In this document: positions 40,715-51,188 of the stretch, in pieces
Position numbering within the stretch: position 1 is the first letter of the stretch
Layout: each line of letters begins with the position of its first letter
From: Bradyrhizobium sp. BRP22
GTDB lineage: Bacteria > Pseudomonadota > Alphaproteobacteria > Rhizobiales > Xanthobacteraceae
Length of the DNA: 64,000 nt
Reading direction: 5' to 3'
NCBI RefSeq assembly: GCF_020194175.1
Contig: NZ_JADYVX010000001.1
Coordinates: 310,001-374,000 of the forward strand
Program-made: the position numbers and the translations under genes
The notes under the pieces: generated by a model
Database searches by the model: none
Told to the model about the DNA's origin: nothing
Seen by the model: the letters and a program-made list of their open reading frames with translations, nothing else

Positions 40715-42610
40715 TTGGCCATTACCCGACGACACCTCTTGCAGACCGGCGCGGTGGCCGCGCTCACCCCGGTGCTCGGGCTTATCCCGGGCGCAGCATC
40801 GATCTCTCCCGCGCTTGCCGATAGCGGGCCCGATGGATTGACCTGGCGCCACGCGCTGTCGCTGTTCGGCGACGTCAAATATCCGGCCGGCTTCCAACGT
40901 TTCGACTACGTCAATCCCGATGCGCCGAAGGGCGGCATCGCGCGGACCATCTCGCTCGGTACCTTCGACAACTTCAACGTCGCGGTGATGGGCGTGAAGG
41001 GCTCGATCGCGCAGGCCGCGACGGCGATCTACGAGACATTGATGTCGGCTTCGCAGGACGAGGTCTCGACCGAATATGGCCTGCTCGCCGAGAGCGCGGC
41101 CCACCCCGACGATTTCAGTTGGGTGATCTACCGGCTGCGCAAGGAGGCGCGCTGGCACGACGGCAAGCCGGTGACGCCGGAGGACGTGATCTTCTCGATG
41201 GAGACGCTCAAGAAGCAAAGCCCGTTCTACGGAGCCTATTACCGGCACGTGGTCAAGGCCGAGAAGAGCGGCGAGCGGGACGTCAAATTCAGTTTCGATG
41301 TGCCCGGCAATCGCGAATTGCCGCACATCGTCGGCCAACTGCTGGTGCTGCCCAAGCATTATTGGGAGGGCACCGACGACCAGGGCCGCAAGCGCGATAT
41401 CTCGGCGACCACGCTGGAAAAGCCGCTCGGCTCGGGTCCGTACCGGATCGCCGACTTCGTCGCCGGTCGTTCAGTCCGGCTCGAACGGGTGAAGGATTAC
41501 TGGGGCGCCAATCTTCCAGTGCGGATCGGCCAGAACAATTTCGACGAGCTGCGTTCCGAATATTTCCGTGACAACAACGTCGCGCTCGAGGCCTTCAAGG
41601 CCGACCAGGCCGACTGGATCATCGAGAACTCGGCGAAACAGTGGGCGACCGCTTATGATTTCCCGGCCGTGACCGACAAGCGCGTGGTCAAGGAGGAGTT
41701 TCCGATCAACGATCTCGGCCGCATGCAGGGCTTTGTGCTCAACCTGCGGCGCGAGCAGTTCAAGGACGCCCGCCTCCGGCGCGCGTTCAACTTCGCTTTC
41801 GATTTCGAGGAGATGAACAAGCAGCTCTTCTATAACCAGTACAAGCGCATCGACAGCTATTTCTACGGCACGGAGTTGGCTTCTTCGGGCCTGCCGGAGG
41901 GAGAGGAACTCGAAATCCTGCAGACCGTGCGCGACAAGGTGCCTCCGGAGGTTTTCACGACGCCTTACACCAATCCGGTCGGCGGCAATCCCGAAGCGGT
42001 GCGCGCCAATCTGCGCGAGGCCATGAAGCTGCTGAAGGAGGCCGGTTTCGAGGTGCGCGAGCGCAAGCTGGTCGATCCCACGGGCAAGCCGGTGACGGTG
42101 GAGATCCTGGTGCAGGATCCTTCTTCCGAGCGGATCGCGCTGTTCTTCAAGCCGTCGCTGGAGCGGATCGGCGTCACCACCTCGATCCGCGTCGTCGACG
42201 ACGTGCAGTACGAGAACCGGATCCGCAGTTTCGATTACGACGTCATCACCGACGTCTGGGGCCAGTCGCTCTCGCCCGGCAACGAGCAGCGTGAATTCTG
42301 GGGCTCGCAAGCCGCCGATCAGCAGGGGTCGAAGAACACGATCGGCATCAAGAATCCTGCGGTGGATGCGCTGATCGACAGGGTGATCTTCGCCAAGGAC
42401 CGCGCCGGCCTCGTTGCCGCGACCAAGGCACTCGATCGCGTGCTGTTGTGGAATTTCTACGTGGTGCCGCAGTTCAGCTATCCCTACGCGCGCTACGCGC
42501 GCTGGGATCGCTTTGGCCATGCCGAGCTGCCGAAATATGCGCGTTCGGGTCTGCCGACGCTGTGGTGGTACGACGCTGACAAGGCGAACCGGATCGCGAA
42601 ACGATCTTGA
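40715..42610 (+). CDS. Family 5 extracellular solute-binding protein, YejA-like (first copy)
   Basis: A 631-residue peptide-type binding protein exported to the periplasm. The start is TTG at 40715, with AGGAAG seven bases upstream; no ATG lies near. The N terminus TRRHLLQTGAVAALTPVLGL carries a twin-arginine signature. Family features are FGDVKYPAGFQRFDYVNPDA, ARWHDGKPVTPEDVIFSMET, LGSGPYRIADFVAGRSVRLE and NLRREQFKDARLRRAFNFAF. It starts an operon with a second YejA-like gene and yejB, yejE and yejF. The ligand is probably an oligopeptide or a microcin C-like nucleotide-peptide. Confidence 0.9.
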   Translation: MAITRRHLLQTGAVAALTPVLGLIPGAASISPALADSGPDGLTWRHALSLFGDVKYPAGFQRFDYVNPDAPKGGIARTISLGTFDNFNVAVMGVKGSIAQAATAIYETLMSASQDEVSTEYGLLAESAAHPDDFSWVIYRLRKEARWHDGKPVTPEDVIFSMETLKKQSPFYGAYYRHVVKAEKSGERDVKFSFDVPGNRELPHIVGQLLVLPKHYWEGTDDQGRKRDISATTLEKPLGSGPYRIADFVAGRSVRLERVKDYWGANLPVRIGQNNFDELRSEYFRDNNVALEAFKADQADWIIENSAKQWATAYDFPAVTDKRVVKEEFPINDLGRMQGFVLNLRREQFKDARLRRAFNFAFDFEEMNKQLFYNQYKRIDSYFYGTELASSGLPEGEELEILQTVRDKVPPEVFTTPYTNPVGGNPEAVRANLREAMKLLKEAGFEVRERKLVDPTGKPVTVEILVQDPSSERIALFFKPSLERIGVTTSIRVVDDVQYENRIRSFDYDVITDVWGQSLSPGNEQREFWGSQAADQQGSKNTIGIKNPAVDALIDRVIFAKDRAGLVAATKALDRVLLWNFYVVPQFSYPYARYARWDRFGHAELPKYARSGLPTLWWYDADKANRIAKRS

Positions 42611-42624
42611 AGGATATCTCCCGC

Positions 42625-44490
42625 ATGGCGCTATTCACCCGTCGGCACGCGCTCGGCCTCGGTATCGGTGCGCTCTGCGCGACGCGGCTTGGTCCGGCAG
42701 CCGCCGACAACGGCGTCGAGATGCACGGCATGTCGGCGTTCGGCGATCTGAAATATCCCGCCGACTTCCACCATTTCGACTATGTCAACGTGAACGCGCC
42801 GAAGGGCGGCATGTTCTCGCTGATTCCTTCCGTCCGCGCCTATAACCAGTCCTACTTCACGTTCAATTCGCTCAACGCCTACGTCCTCAAAGGCGAGGGC
42901 GCGCAGGGCATGGACATGACGTTCACGGCGCTGATGGCGCGCGCCGGTGACGAGCCCGATGCGATGTATGGGCTGGCGGCGAAGTCGGTGCGGATTTCGC
43001 CCGACAAGCTCACCTACGCTTTCACGATCCGCCCCGAGGCGCGGTTTCACGATGGCTCGAAGCTGACGGCGCAGGACGTCGCCTTCTCGCTCAACATCCT
43101 GAAGGAGAAGGGGCATCCGCTGATCATCGTGCAGCTCCGCGATTTCGTCAAAGCCGAGGCGCTCGACGATGCCACCGTCGTCGTCAGCTTCGCGCCGAAC
43201 CGTGCGCGCGACGTGCCGCTTTATGTCGCGAGCCTGCCGATCTTCTCGAAGGCCTATTACGCCAACCGTCCGTTCGAGGAATCGACGCTCGATACGCCGC
43301 TCGGCTCGGGGCCGTACAAGGTCGGCCGCTTCGAGGTCAACCGCTTCATCGAATATGATCGCGTGAAGGACTGGTGGGCGGCTGATCTTCCGGTGTGCCG
43401 CGGCAGCTACAATTTCGACACCGTGCGCTACGAATTCTATCGCGATCGCGACGTTGCCTTCGAGGGCTTCACCGGCAGGAACTATCTCTACCGCGAGGAG
43501 CTCACTGCGCGTATCTGGGCGACGCGCTATGATTTCCCCGCGATCAAGGAAGGCCGCGTCAAGCGCGAGCTGTTGCCGGACGAGACGCCATCGGGCGCGC
43601 AGGGCTGGTTCATCAACCTGCGCCGCGACAAGTTCAAGGACCCGCGCGTGCGCGAGGCGCTGATCTATGCCTTCGATTTCGAGTGGACCAACAAGACCAT
43701 CATGTATGGCGCCTATGCGCGCACCCATTCGCCGTTCCAGAATTCGGACATGATGGTGTCAGGCCCGCCATCGCCGGAAGAGCTGGTGCTGCTCGAACCG
43801 TTCCGTGGGCAGGTGCCGGACGAGGTGTTCGGCAAACCCTTCGTGCCGCCGGTGTCCGACGGCTCGGGGCAGGACCGGTCGCTGCTGCGCAAGGCGGCGC
43901 AACTGCTGAGCGATGCCGGCTGCGTCGTCAAGGACGGCAAGCGGCTGCTGCCGAACGGCGAGCCGTTCACGATCGAATTCCTCAACGACGAAGCCTCGAT
44001 CCAGCCCCATCACGGGCCCTACATCAAGAACCTCGCCACGCTCGGCATCGAGGCCACGTTCCGGCTGATCGACGCCGTACAGTATCGCGCGCGGCTGGAG
44101 GATTTCGACTTCGACATGACGATCCAGCGCTTCTCGATGTCGGCGACGCCGGGCGACAGCATGCGTGCGTTCTTTTCGTCGCAATCCGCCACCACCAAGG
44201 GTTCGTATAATCTCGCCGGCATTTCCAGCCCGGTGGTCGATGCGCTGATCGAGAAGATCATCGCCGCCGAGACCAGGGCGGAACTGACCACTGCCTGCCG
44301 TGCCTTTGATCGCGTGTTCCGCGCTGGGCGCTATTGGGTGCCGCAATGGTACGCCAACACGCATCGCGTGGCCTACTGGGACGTCTTCGCCCACCCGCCG
44401 AAACCGGCGCGCTACGCACAAGGGGTGGGAGCACCGGACAATTGGTGGGCCGATCCGGCCAAGGCCGGCAACGCCGAACAGGCGAAGTAA
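42625..44490 (+). CDS. Family 5 extracellular solute-binding protein, YejA-like (second copy)
   Basis: A 621-residue paralogue of the preceding protein. The start at ATG 42625 has AAGGAT ten bases upstream; a TTG at 42607 is less likely. The twin-arginine signature is TRRHALGLGIGALCATRLG. Matches to copy 1 include SAFGDLKYPADFHHFDYVN, LGSGPYKVGRFEVNRFIEYD and NLRRDKFKDPRVREALIYAF. The gene begins 14 bases after the first copy ends. The two differ widely outside these motifs and may bind different peptides for one permease pair. Confidence 0.9.
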   Translation: MALFTRRHALGLGIGALCATRLGPAAADNGVEMHGMSAFGDLKYPADFHHFDYVNVNAPKGGMFSLIPSVRAYNQSYFTFNSLNAYVLKGEGAQGMDMTFTALMARAGDEPDAMYGLAAKSVRISPDKLTYAFTIRPEARFHDGSKLTAQDVAFSLNILKEKGHPLIIVQLRDFVKAEALDDATVVVSFAPNRARDVPLYVASLPIFSKAYYANRPFEESTLDTPLGSGPYKVGRFEVNRFIEYDRVKDWWAADLPVCRGSYNFDTVRYEFYRDRDVAFEGFTGRNYLYREELTARIWATRYDFPAIKEGRVKRELLPDETPSGAQGWFINLRRDKFKDPRVREALIYAFDFEWTNKTIMYGAYARTHSPFQNSDMMVSGPPSPEELVLLEPFRGQVPDEVFGKPFVPPVSDGSGQDRSLLRKAAQLLSDAGCVVKDGKRLLPNGEPFTIEFLNDEASIQPHHGPYIKNLATLGIEATFRLIDAVQYRARLEDFDFDMTIQRFSMSATPGDSMRAFFSSQSATTKGSYNLAGISSPVVDALIEKIIAAETRAELTTACRAFDRVFRAGRYWVPQWYANTHRVAYWDVFAHPPKPARYAQGVGAPDNWWADPAKAGNAEQAK

Positions 44491-44493
44491 GAT

Positions 44494-45603
44494 ATGACTG
44501 CCTATATCGCCCGCCGCATTCTGTTGATGGTGCCGACGCTGCTCGGCATCCTTTTCGTCTCCTTCGTGGTCGTGCAGTTTGCGCCGGGCGGCCCGGTCGA
44601 GCGCGTGCTGGCGCAGCTCTCCGGCGCCGATACCGGCGGCAGCTCGCGAGTTTCGGGCTCCTCCGGCGGCGACTTTGCCGCGCGCGCGCCGGGCGGCGTC
44701 TCGGGCGATGCCGTCAACTCGAAATACCGCGGCGCCCAGGGTCTCGATCCCGCCTTCATCAAGAATCTTGAAAAGCAGTTCGGGTTCGACAAGCCGGCGC
44801 CCGAGCGTTTCCTGCTGATGGTGTGGAACTTCGCCCGCTTCGATTTCGGCAAGAGCTATTTCCGTGATGTCAGCGTGATCCAGTTGATCAAGGAGAAATT
44901 GCCGGTCTCGATGTCGCTCGGCATCTGGATGACGCTGCTGACCTACCTGATCTCGATCCCGCTCGGCATCCGCAAAGCCGTGCAGGACGGTTCGCGGTTC
45001 GACACCTGGACCTCGGCGGTGATCATCGTCGGGTTTGCGATTCCCGGCTTCCTGTTCGCGATCCTGCTCATCATCCTGTTTGCCGGCGGCTCGTTCTTCA
45101 ACTGGTTCCCGTTGCGCGGCCTGACCTCGGATGGCTGGTCGCAATTCCCCTGGTACTGGAAGATCATCGACTATTTCTGGCACATCACGCTGCCCTTGAT
45201 CTCGATGGCGCTCGGGGCGTTTGCGACCATGACGCTGCTCACCAAGAACTCGTTCCTGGACGAGATCCGCAAGCAATATGTCATGACCGCGCGCGCCAAG
45301 GGCTGCAGCGAGACGCAGGTGCTGTACGGCCACATCTTCCGCAATGCGATGCTGATCGTGATCGCCGGCTTCCCGAGCGCGTTCATCCACGCCTTCTTCT
45401 CCGGCTCGCTGCTGATCGAGACCATCTTCTCGCTCGACGGGCTCGGCCTGCTCGGTTTCGAGAGCGTGCTGAACCGCGACTATCCTGTCGTGTTCGGCAC
45501 GTTGTTCATCTTTTCGCTGGTCGGCTTGGTCGTGAACCTGATCTCCGATCTCGCTTACATGTGGATCGATCCACGGATCGATTTCGAGGCGAGGGAAGTC
45601 TGA
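44494..45603 (+). CDS. yejB: ABC importer permease, YejB type
   Basis: A 369-residue inner-membrane permease with six main helices; the opening MTAYIARRILLMVPTLLGIL is the Dpp/Opp-B pattern. A Gly/Ser-rich insert (residues about 45-75) follows the first helix, as in YejB. The EAA-like loop is in VMTARAKGCSETQVLYGHIF, and the end is YPVVFGTLFIFSLVGLVVNL. It starts 3 bases after the second YejA-like gene ends. Confidence 0.94.
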   Translation: MTAYIARRILLMVPTLLGILFVSFVVVQFAPGGPVERVLAQLSGADTGGSSRVSGSSGGDFAARAPGGVSGDAVNSKYRGAQGLDPAFIKNLEKQFGFDKPAPERFLLMVWNFARFDFGKSYFRDVSVIQLIKEKLPVSMSLGIWMTLLTYLISIPLGIRKAVQDGSRFDTWTSAVIIVGFAIPGFLFAILLIILFAGGSFFNWFPLRGLTSDGWSQFPWYWKIIDYFWHITLPLISMALGAFATMTLLTKNSFLDEIRKQYVMTARAKGCSETQVLYGHIFRNAMLIVIAGFPSAFIHAFFSGSLLIETIFSLDGLGLLGFESVLNRDYPVVFGTLFIFSLVGLVVNLISDLAYMWIDPRIDFEAREV

Positions 45604-46781
45604 TGACGATGCTCGCGCCCCAGCCGGTCGAAACCACCGCGCAATCGCCGCTCGGCGAAGCCGTGCCTGCGACGCGGCATGCTTTCGAGCCGTCGCCGCT
45701 CAACAAGCGCCGCTGGCAGAATTTCAAAGCTAACCGCCGGGGCTACTGGTCGTTCTGGATCTTCCTGGTGCTGTTCGTGGTCTCGCTGTTCGCCAATTTC
45801 ATCGCGAACGATCGTCCGCTGATGATCCGGTATGACGGCCGGCTCTATTGGCCGGTGCTCTTCAACTATGCGGAGACCACGTTCGGCGGCGACTTCGAGA
45901 CCACGGCTGACTATCGCGATCCTTATCTGCAGAAGCAGATCGCGGGCAAGGGCGGCAGCATCATCTGGCCCCCGATCCGCTATTCCTACGACACCCACAA
46001 TCTCGACCTGCCGACACCGGCGCCGTCGAAGCCGACCTGGCTTTTGACCGAAGAGCAGTGCAAGGAGGTGGTCGAGAGGAAGCACCTCAGCGGCTGCCGC
46101 GATCTCGAATACAACTGGCTCGGCACCGACGACCAGGGCCGCGACGTGCTCGCGCGCCTGATCTATGGCTTCCGGATCTCGGTGCTGTTCGGCCTCACAC
46201 TGACCATCCTGTCCTCGATCATCGGCGTCGCCGCCGGCGGCGTGCAGGGTTATTTCGGCGGCTGGATCGATCTCACCTTCCAGCGCCTGATCGAGGTCTG
46301 GACCGCGATCCCCTCGCTCTATCTGCTTCTGATCATCTCCGCGGTGTTGCCGCCGGGCTTCTTCATCCTGCTCGGCATCCTCCTGTTGTTCTCCTGGGTG
46401 TCGCTGGTCGGCCTGGTGCGCGCGGAATTTTTGCGCGGGCGCAATTTCGAATACATCCAGGCGGCGCGCGCGCTCGGCGTCTCCAATGCCGTGATCATGT
46501 TCCGCCACCTGTTGCCGAACGCGATGGTGGCGACCATGACCTTCCTGCCGTTCATCGTCTCGTCCTCGGTGATGACGTTGACCGCGCTGGACTTCCTGGG
46601 GTTTGGCCTGCCGCCGGGCTCGCCGTCGCTCGGCGAATTGCTGGCGCAAGGGAAGGCCAATGTGCAGGCGCCGTGGCTCGGCTTCACCGGATTCTTCTCG
46701 GTCGCGATCATGCTCTCGCTCCTGATCTTCATCGGCGAGGCCGCGCGCGACGCGTTCGACCCCCGCAAGACGTTCAGGTAG
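45603..46781 (+). CDS. yejE: ABC importer permease, YejE type
   Basis: A 392-residue permease with a long periplasmic segment after the first helix (residues about 65-170), containing SYDTHNLDLPTPAPSKPTWL, characteristic of YejE. It then carries EYNWLGTDDQGRDVLARLIY and an EAA-like loop EYIQAARALGVSNAVIMFRH. The ATG shares its A with the TGA of yejB. Confidence 0.94.
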   Translation: MTMLAPQPVETTAQSPLGEAVPATRHAFEPSPLNKRRWQNFKANRRGYWSFWIFLVLFVVSLFANFIANDRPLMIRYDGRLYWPVLFNYAETTFGGDFETTADYRDPYLQKQIAGKGGSIIWPPIRYSYDTHNLDLPTPAPSKPTWLLTEEQCKEVVERKHLSGCRDLEYNWLGTDDQGRDVLARLIYGFRISVLFGLTLTILSSIIGVAAGGVQGYFGGWIDLTFQRLIEVWTAIPSLYLLLIISAVLPPGFFILLGILLLFSWVSLVGLVRAEFLRGRNFEYIQAARALGVSNAVIMFRHLLPNAMVATMTFLPFIVSSSVMTLTALDFLGFGLPPGSPSLGELLAQGKANVQAPWLGFTGFFSVAIMLSLLIFIGEAARDAFDPRKTFR

Positions 46782-46792
46782 AGGGCAGCATC

Positions 46793-48418
<1,626 letters not shown>

Positions 48419-48525
48419 GTGGCGTCCGTGACCTCATGGTTCGAGACGGCGCTGCGCGCCTCCTCACCATGAGAGTCTGGCAATGCAGGCTGCCGCAACA
48501 TCCAATCGTCCCGCAACCGCATCTC

Positions 48526-48576
48526 TCCCCTCATCCTGAGGAACCGCGAAAGCGGCGTCTCGAAGGATGAGGCCAC
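48526..48576. repeat. Palindromic repeat, family E
   Basis: CCCCTCATCCTGAGGAACC and GTCTCGAAGGATGAGGCCAC form paired arms around GCGAAAGCGGC. Related to 21239-21350. Confidence 0.65.
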
Positions 48577-48600
48577 AGTGCTCGCAGCGCATTTGAGTCG

Positions 48601-48689
48601 TAGCCCGGGTGGAGCGTCACCGTAACCCGGGGGCGGTGGTGGGTGTTGATGCAGGTGTCCCGGGTTGCGCTGCGCTTCACCCGGGCTAC
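48601..48689. repeat. Palindromic repeat, family F (TAGCCCGGGT...ACCCGGGCTA)
   Basis: TAGCCCGGGTGGAGCG and GCGCTTCACCCGGGCTACG are inverted. The centre has GTAACCCGGGGGC and GTCCCGGGTTGC. It occupies the end of the convergent gap between yejF and the NlpC/P60 gene. Confidence 0.7.
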
Positions 48690-48695
48690 GAACTA

Positions 48696-49538
48696 TCAAA
48701 GCCGCTTGATCGCGATGATGTCGCTGCCGGCGGCCTTGATGCGGGCGATGGCGTCGGTGATGTTCTCGATCACGGTTGCCATGTGATGCGCATTGGCATG
48801 CGCGATCGTCGTCGCATCGCGCACGACGGCGACATGGCCCTTCCAGAAGATCAGGTCGCCGCGCTGCAGTTTCTTGGCTTCCGCTGCGCTCAGTTCGCGC
48901 CCGAGGCCTTCCTGCTGCATGTCGCTGTCGCGTGGACAGCCGGTGCCGGCTGCGGTCAGCGCGACCTGCACCAGGCCCGAGCAGTCGATGCCGAGGCTGC
49001 TCTTGCCGCCCCAGAGATACGGCGTGCCGATGAAACGTTCGGCAACAGTGACGAAATCGTTCTCGATCGCGTCGATGCTGCCGACATGGCGGCGTGGCAG
49101 GTGCCAGCCTTCGCGCGTCACCGCGAACACGCCGTCCTCGCGCGTGACGTTCAGCCTGGCGCCAAGCGGCAGCGTCTCGACCGGCGGCAACTTGATCGAG
49201 GGGCCGGGGAAGGCGAAGGTCCGCAGTGCCGTCACCTTGTGCGTCGGCGTGGCGGAAGGCTTTGCCAGCGCGGCGTCAGGCAGCCAGCCGACATAGCCGT
49301 CGCTCCCAAGCTGGCCCCAGGCGAACCCTTCGCCGTTGCGATCATAGACCGTGACGCGCTCGCCCTTCAGCGCCTGCGTCAGCAACGCGGCATCGGAGCG
49401 CGGCGCTTCGCAGAGCGGTGCGAGGGCGTGCACAATCTCGAACTCCTCGCCGGCGACGAAGCGCTGCGCGCGCACCTTGCCTTCGAGATATTTCGCGGCG
49501 ATGTCGCCGCGGGCGGGCGTCAGGCGCGGATCATCCAT
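48696..49538 (-). CDS. NlpC/P60 (C40) family cysteine peptidase with SH3 domain
   Basis: A 280-residue putative cell-wall endopeptidase cleaving D-Glu-linked peptide bonds of peptidoglycan fragments. Residues about 35-90 resemble a bacterial SH3 domain (VTVYDRNGEGFAWGQLGSDG). The C40 domain has catalytic Cys186 in LGIDCSGLVQVAL and His235 in FWKGHVAVV, and IGTPYLWGGKSS precedes the Cys. No signal peptide is seen, so it may recycle muropeptides in the cytoplasm. Its start overlaps the M17 aminopeptidase gene by 8 bases (ATGGATGA), coupling the two. Confidence 0.93.
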   Translation of the reverse strand: MDDPRLTPARGDIAAKYLEGKVRAQRFVAGEEFEIVHALAPLCEAPRSDAALLTQALKGERVTVYDRNGEGFAWGQLGSDGYVGWLPDAALAKPSATPTHKVTALRTFAFPGPSIKLPPVETLPLGARLNVTREDGVFAVTREGWHLPRRHVGSIDAIENDFVTVAERFIGTPYLWGGKSSLGIDCSGLVQVALTAAGTGCPRDSDMQQEGLGRELSAAEAKKLQRGDLIFWKGHVAVVRDATTIAHANAHHMATVIENITDAIARIKAAGSDIIAIKRL

Positions 49539-50913
49539 AGCGCTGGCTCAACAGTCTGTAGATCGCGCGCGCTGCCTGGCATTCGCCGCCCTCGGGCCGC
49601 GCCGGCTTTGCGCTGGGGGTCCAGCCGTAGATATCGACATGCAGCCAGCGTTTGGCCTGCTCGACAAAGCGTTGCAGGAACAGCGCGCAGGTGATCGAAC
49701 CGGCGAACGTGCCTGACGGCGCGTTGGTGATATCCGCGGTCTTCGAATCCAGCCAGGCATCGTAGGCAGGCCATAACGGCATGCGCCACAACGGATCGTG
49801 CTCCGCTTTGGCGTGAGCCGCGACTTCGGCGGCCAGCGTGTCATCCTGCGTGTAAAAGGGCGGCAGATCCGGTCCCAGCGCCACGCGCGCGGCGCCGGTC
49901 AGCGTGCCAAGGTCAACCAGGAGATCCGGCTTCTCCTCGTCGGCGAACGCCAGAGCATCGGCTAGCACCAGCCGTCCCTCGGCATCGGTGTTGCCGATCT
50001 CGACCGTCAGCCCCTTGCGCGAGGTGAAGATGTCGAGCGGGCGGAAGGCGTTGCCCGCGACCGCGTTCTCGACCGCGGGGATCAGCACGCGCAGCCGCAC
50101 CTTGAGCTTGGCGTCCATCACCATCTGCGCCAGTGCGAGCACATTGGCGGCGCCGCCCATGTCCTTCTTCATGATAAGCATGCCGCTCGACGGTTTCAGA
50201 TCGAGCCCGCCGGTATCGAAGCAGACGCCCTTGCCGACCAGCGTCACCTTGGGATGATCGGGGTTGCCCCAGGTGAAATCGATCAGGCGCGGCGCGCGGC
50301 TCGAGGCCATGCCGACGGCGTGGATCAGCGGAAAATTCCGCCGCACGAGCTCGTCGCCCGTGATGCAGTTGAAGGCGGCGCCGAACCGCGACGCCACTTG
50401 TTCCGCCGCCTGTGCCAGCTCTTGCGGTCCCATGTCGTTCGAGGGCGTGTTGATGAGGTCGCGCGCCAGATATGCGGCCTCCGCGATGCGCGAGAGCTCT
50501 GCCGTGTCGACGCCGTCCGGCGGCACCAGCCGCACATCGGGTGCTTCGGCCTTGCGATAGCGGCCGAAGCGGTAGCTGCCGAGCGCAAAGGCGAGTGCGG
50601 CGAGCCGCGTATCATGCGGCGCATTGGCGAAGCGGTAGACGCCAGGCGGCAGCAGCCCCGGCAGGCTGCCGGGTCGGAACGGATCGCGCGACGTGCTTCC
50701 TTGATCCTCCAGTCCGAACAGCACCTGTGCGAGCGAGCCGTCGGGCGCCGGCAATGCGAGATATTTGCCGGGCTTGGCCGCAAAGCCATTGGCCTGCGCG
50801 AACTGCCGCGCATGAGCGGGAAGCGTCTCGCGGATCTGCTCCCAATTCGATTTGGTGACGAAGCTGATGGGAACGGCGTTCGAAGCGGAGGCGGTTTCGA
50901 AGATGGGCGGCAT
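49531..50913 (-). CDS. Leucyl aminopeptidase family (M17) metallopeptidase
   Basis: A 460-residue two-metal aminopeptidase. The start at 50913 (MPPIFETASASNAVPISFV) gives a normal length; the frame extends 24 codons upstream. Metal and substrate residues lie in TLVGKGVCFDTGGLDLKPSS, LIMKKDMGGAANV and VEIGNTDAEGRLVLADALAF. A shorter N-terminal domain than in E. coli PepA suggests the PepB-like subgroup. It is coupled to the downstream C40 peptidase, so both may process peptides released from the wall. Confidence 0.93.
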   Translation of the reverse strand: MPPIFETASASNAVPISFVTKSNWEQIRETLPAHARQFAQANGFAAKPGKYLALPAPDGSLAQVLFGLEDQGSTSRDPFRPGSLPGLLPPGVYRFANAPHDTRLAALAFALGSYRFGRYRKAEAPDVRLVPPDGVDTAELSRIAEAAYLARDLINTPSNDMGPQELAQAAEQVASRFGAAFNCITGDELVRRNFPLIHAVGMASSRAPRLIDFTWGNPDHPKVTLVGKGVCFDTGGLDLKPSSGMLIMKKDMGGAANVLALAQMVMDAKLKVRLRVLIPAVENAVAGNAFRPLDIFTSRKGLTVEIGNTDAEGRLVLADALAFADEEKPDLLVDLGTLTGAARVALGPDLPPFYTQDDTLAAEVAAHAKAEHDPLWRMPLWPAYDAWLDSKTADITNAPSGTFAGSITCALFLQRFVEQAKRWLHVDIYGWTPSAKPARPEGGECQAARAIYRLLSQRYG

Positions 50914-50954
50914 GCGGCTCTCGATCAAATGGCAGGGGCATTGATTCTTGTTTC

Positions 50955-51001
50955 GGCGTGATCTTCTCGGAAAACCGGTCTCCACTTTTCCGGATCACGC
51001 C
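50955..51001. repeat. Short inverted repeat, family D
   Basis: GGCGTGATC and GATCACGCC are inverted ends around TTCTCGGAAAACCGG and CCACTTTTCCG. It abuts the family C element. Confidence 0.65.
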
Positions 51002-51107
51002 TAGAGCATTTTCGGTTCTGATTAAATCAGAACCGAAGCTCTAGATTCTTGTTTTGACGCGTTTTCTTCACGCGAACCGGTGTCCACTTCGCTCGAAAAT
51101 GCTCTAG
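51001..51107. repeat. Repeat family C, copy 3, complete with 14-base terminal inverted repeats
   Basis: A 107-base element bounded by CTAGAGCATTTTCG and CGAAAATGCTCTAG, perfect 14-base terminal inverted repeats. It is inverted relative to copies 1 and 2. The inner hairpin is GGTTCTGATTAAATCAGAACC. Size and structure suggest a non-autonomous miniature mobile element or a RIME-like rhizobial repeat; relation to RIME is untested. Confidence 0.8.
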
Positions 51108-51122
51108 TTAACCAGACGTTAG
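51108..51122. promoter_or_regulatory. CtrA-like box upstream of tadD
   Basis: TTAACCAGACGTTAG matches TTAA-N7-TTAA, the full CtrA site known from Caulobacter, with one mismatch. It lies about 70 bases upstream of the tadD ATG. Confidence 0.35.
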
Positions 51123-51188
51123 GGTTAACAGTCTATTGCTGGCACATTCGGCGTAAACTTTTCGCCCGAAATTGTGAGTTAAAGCGCT

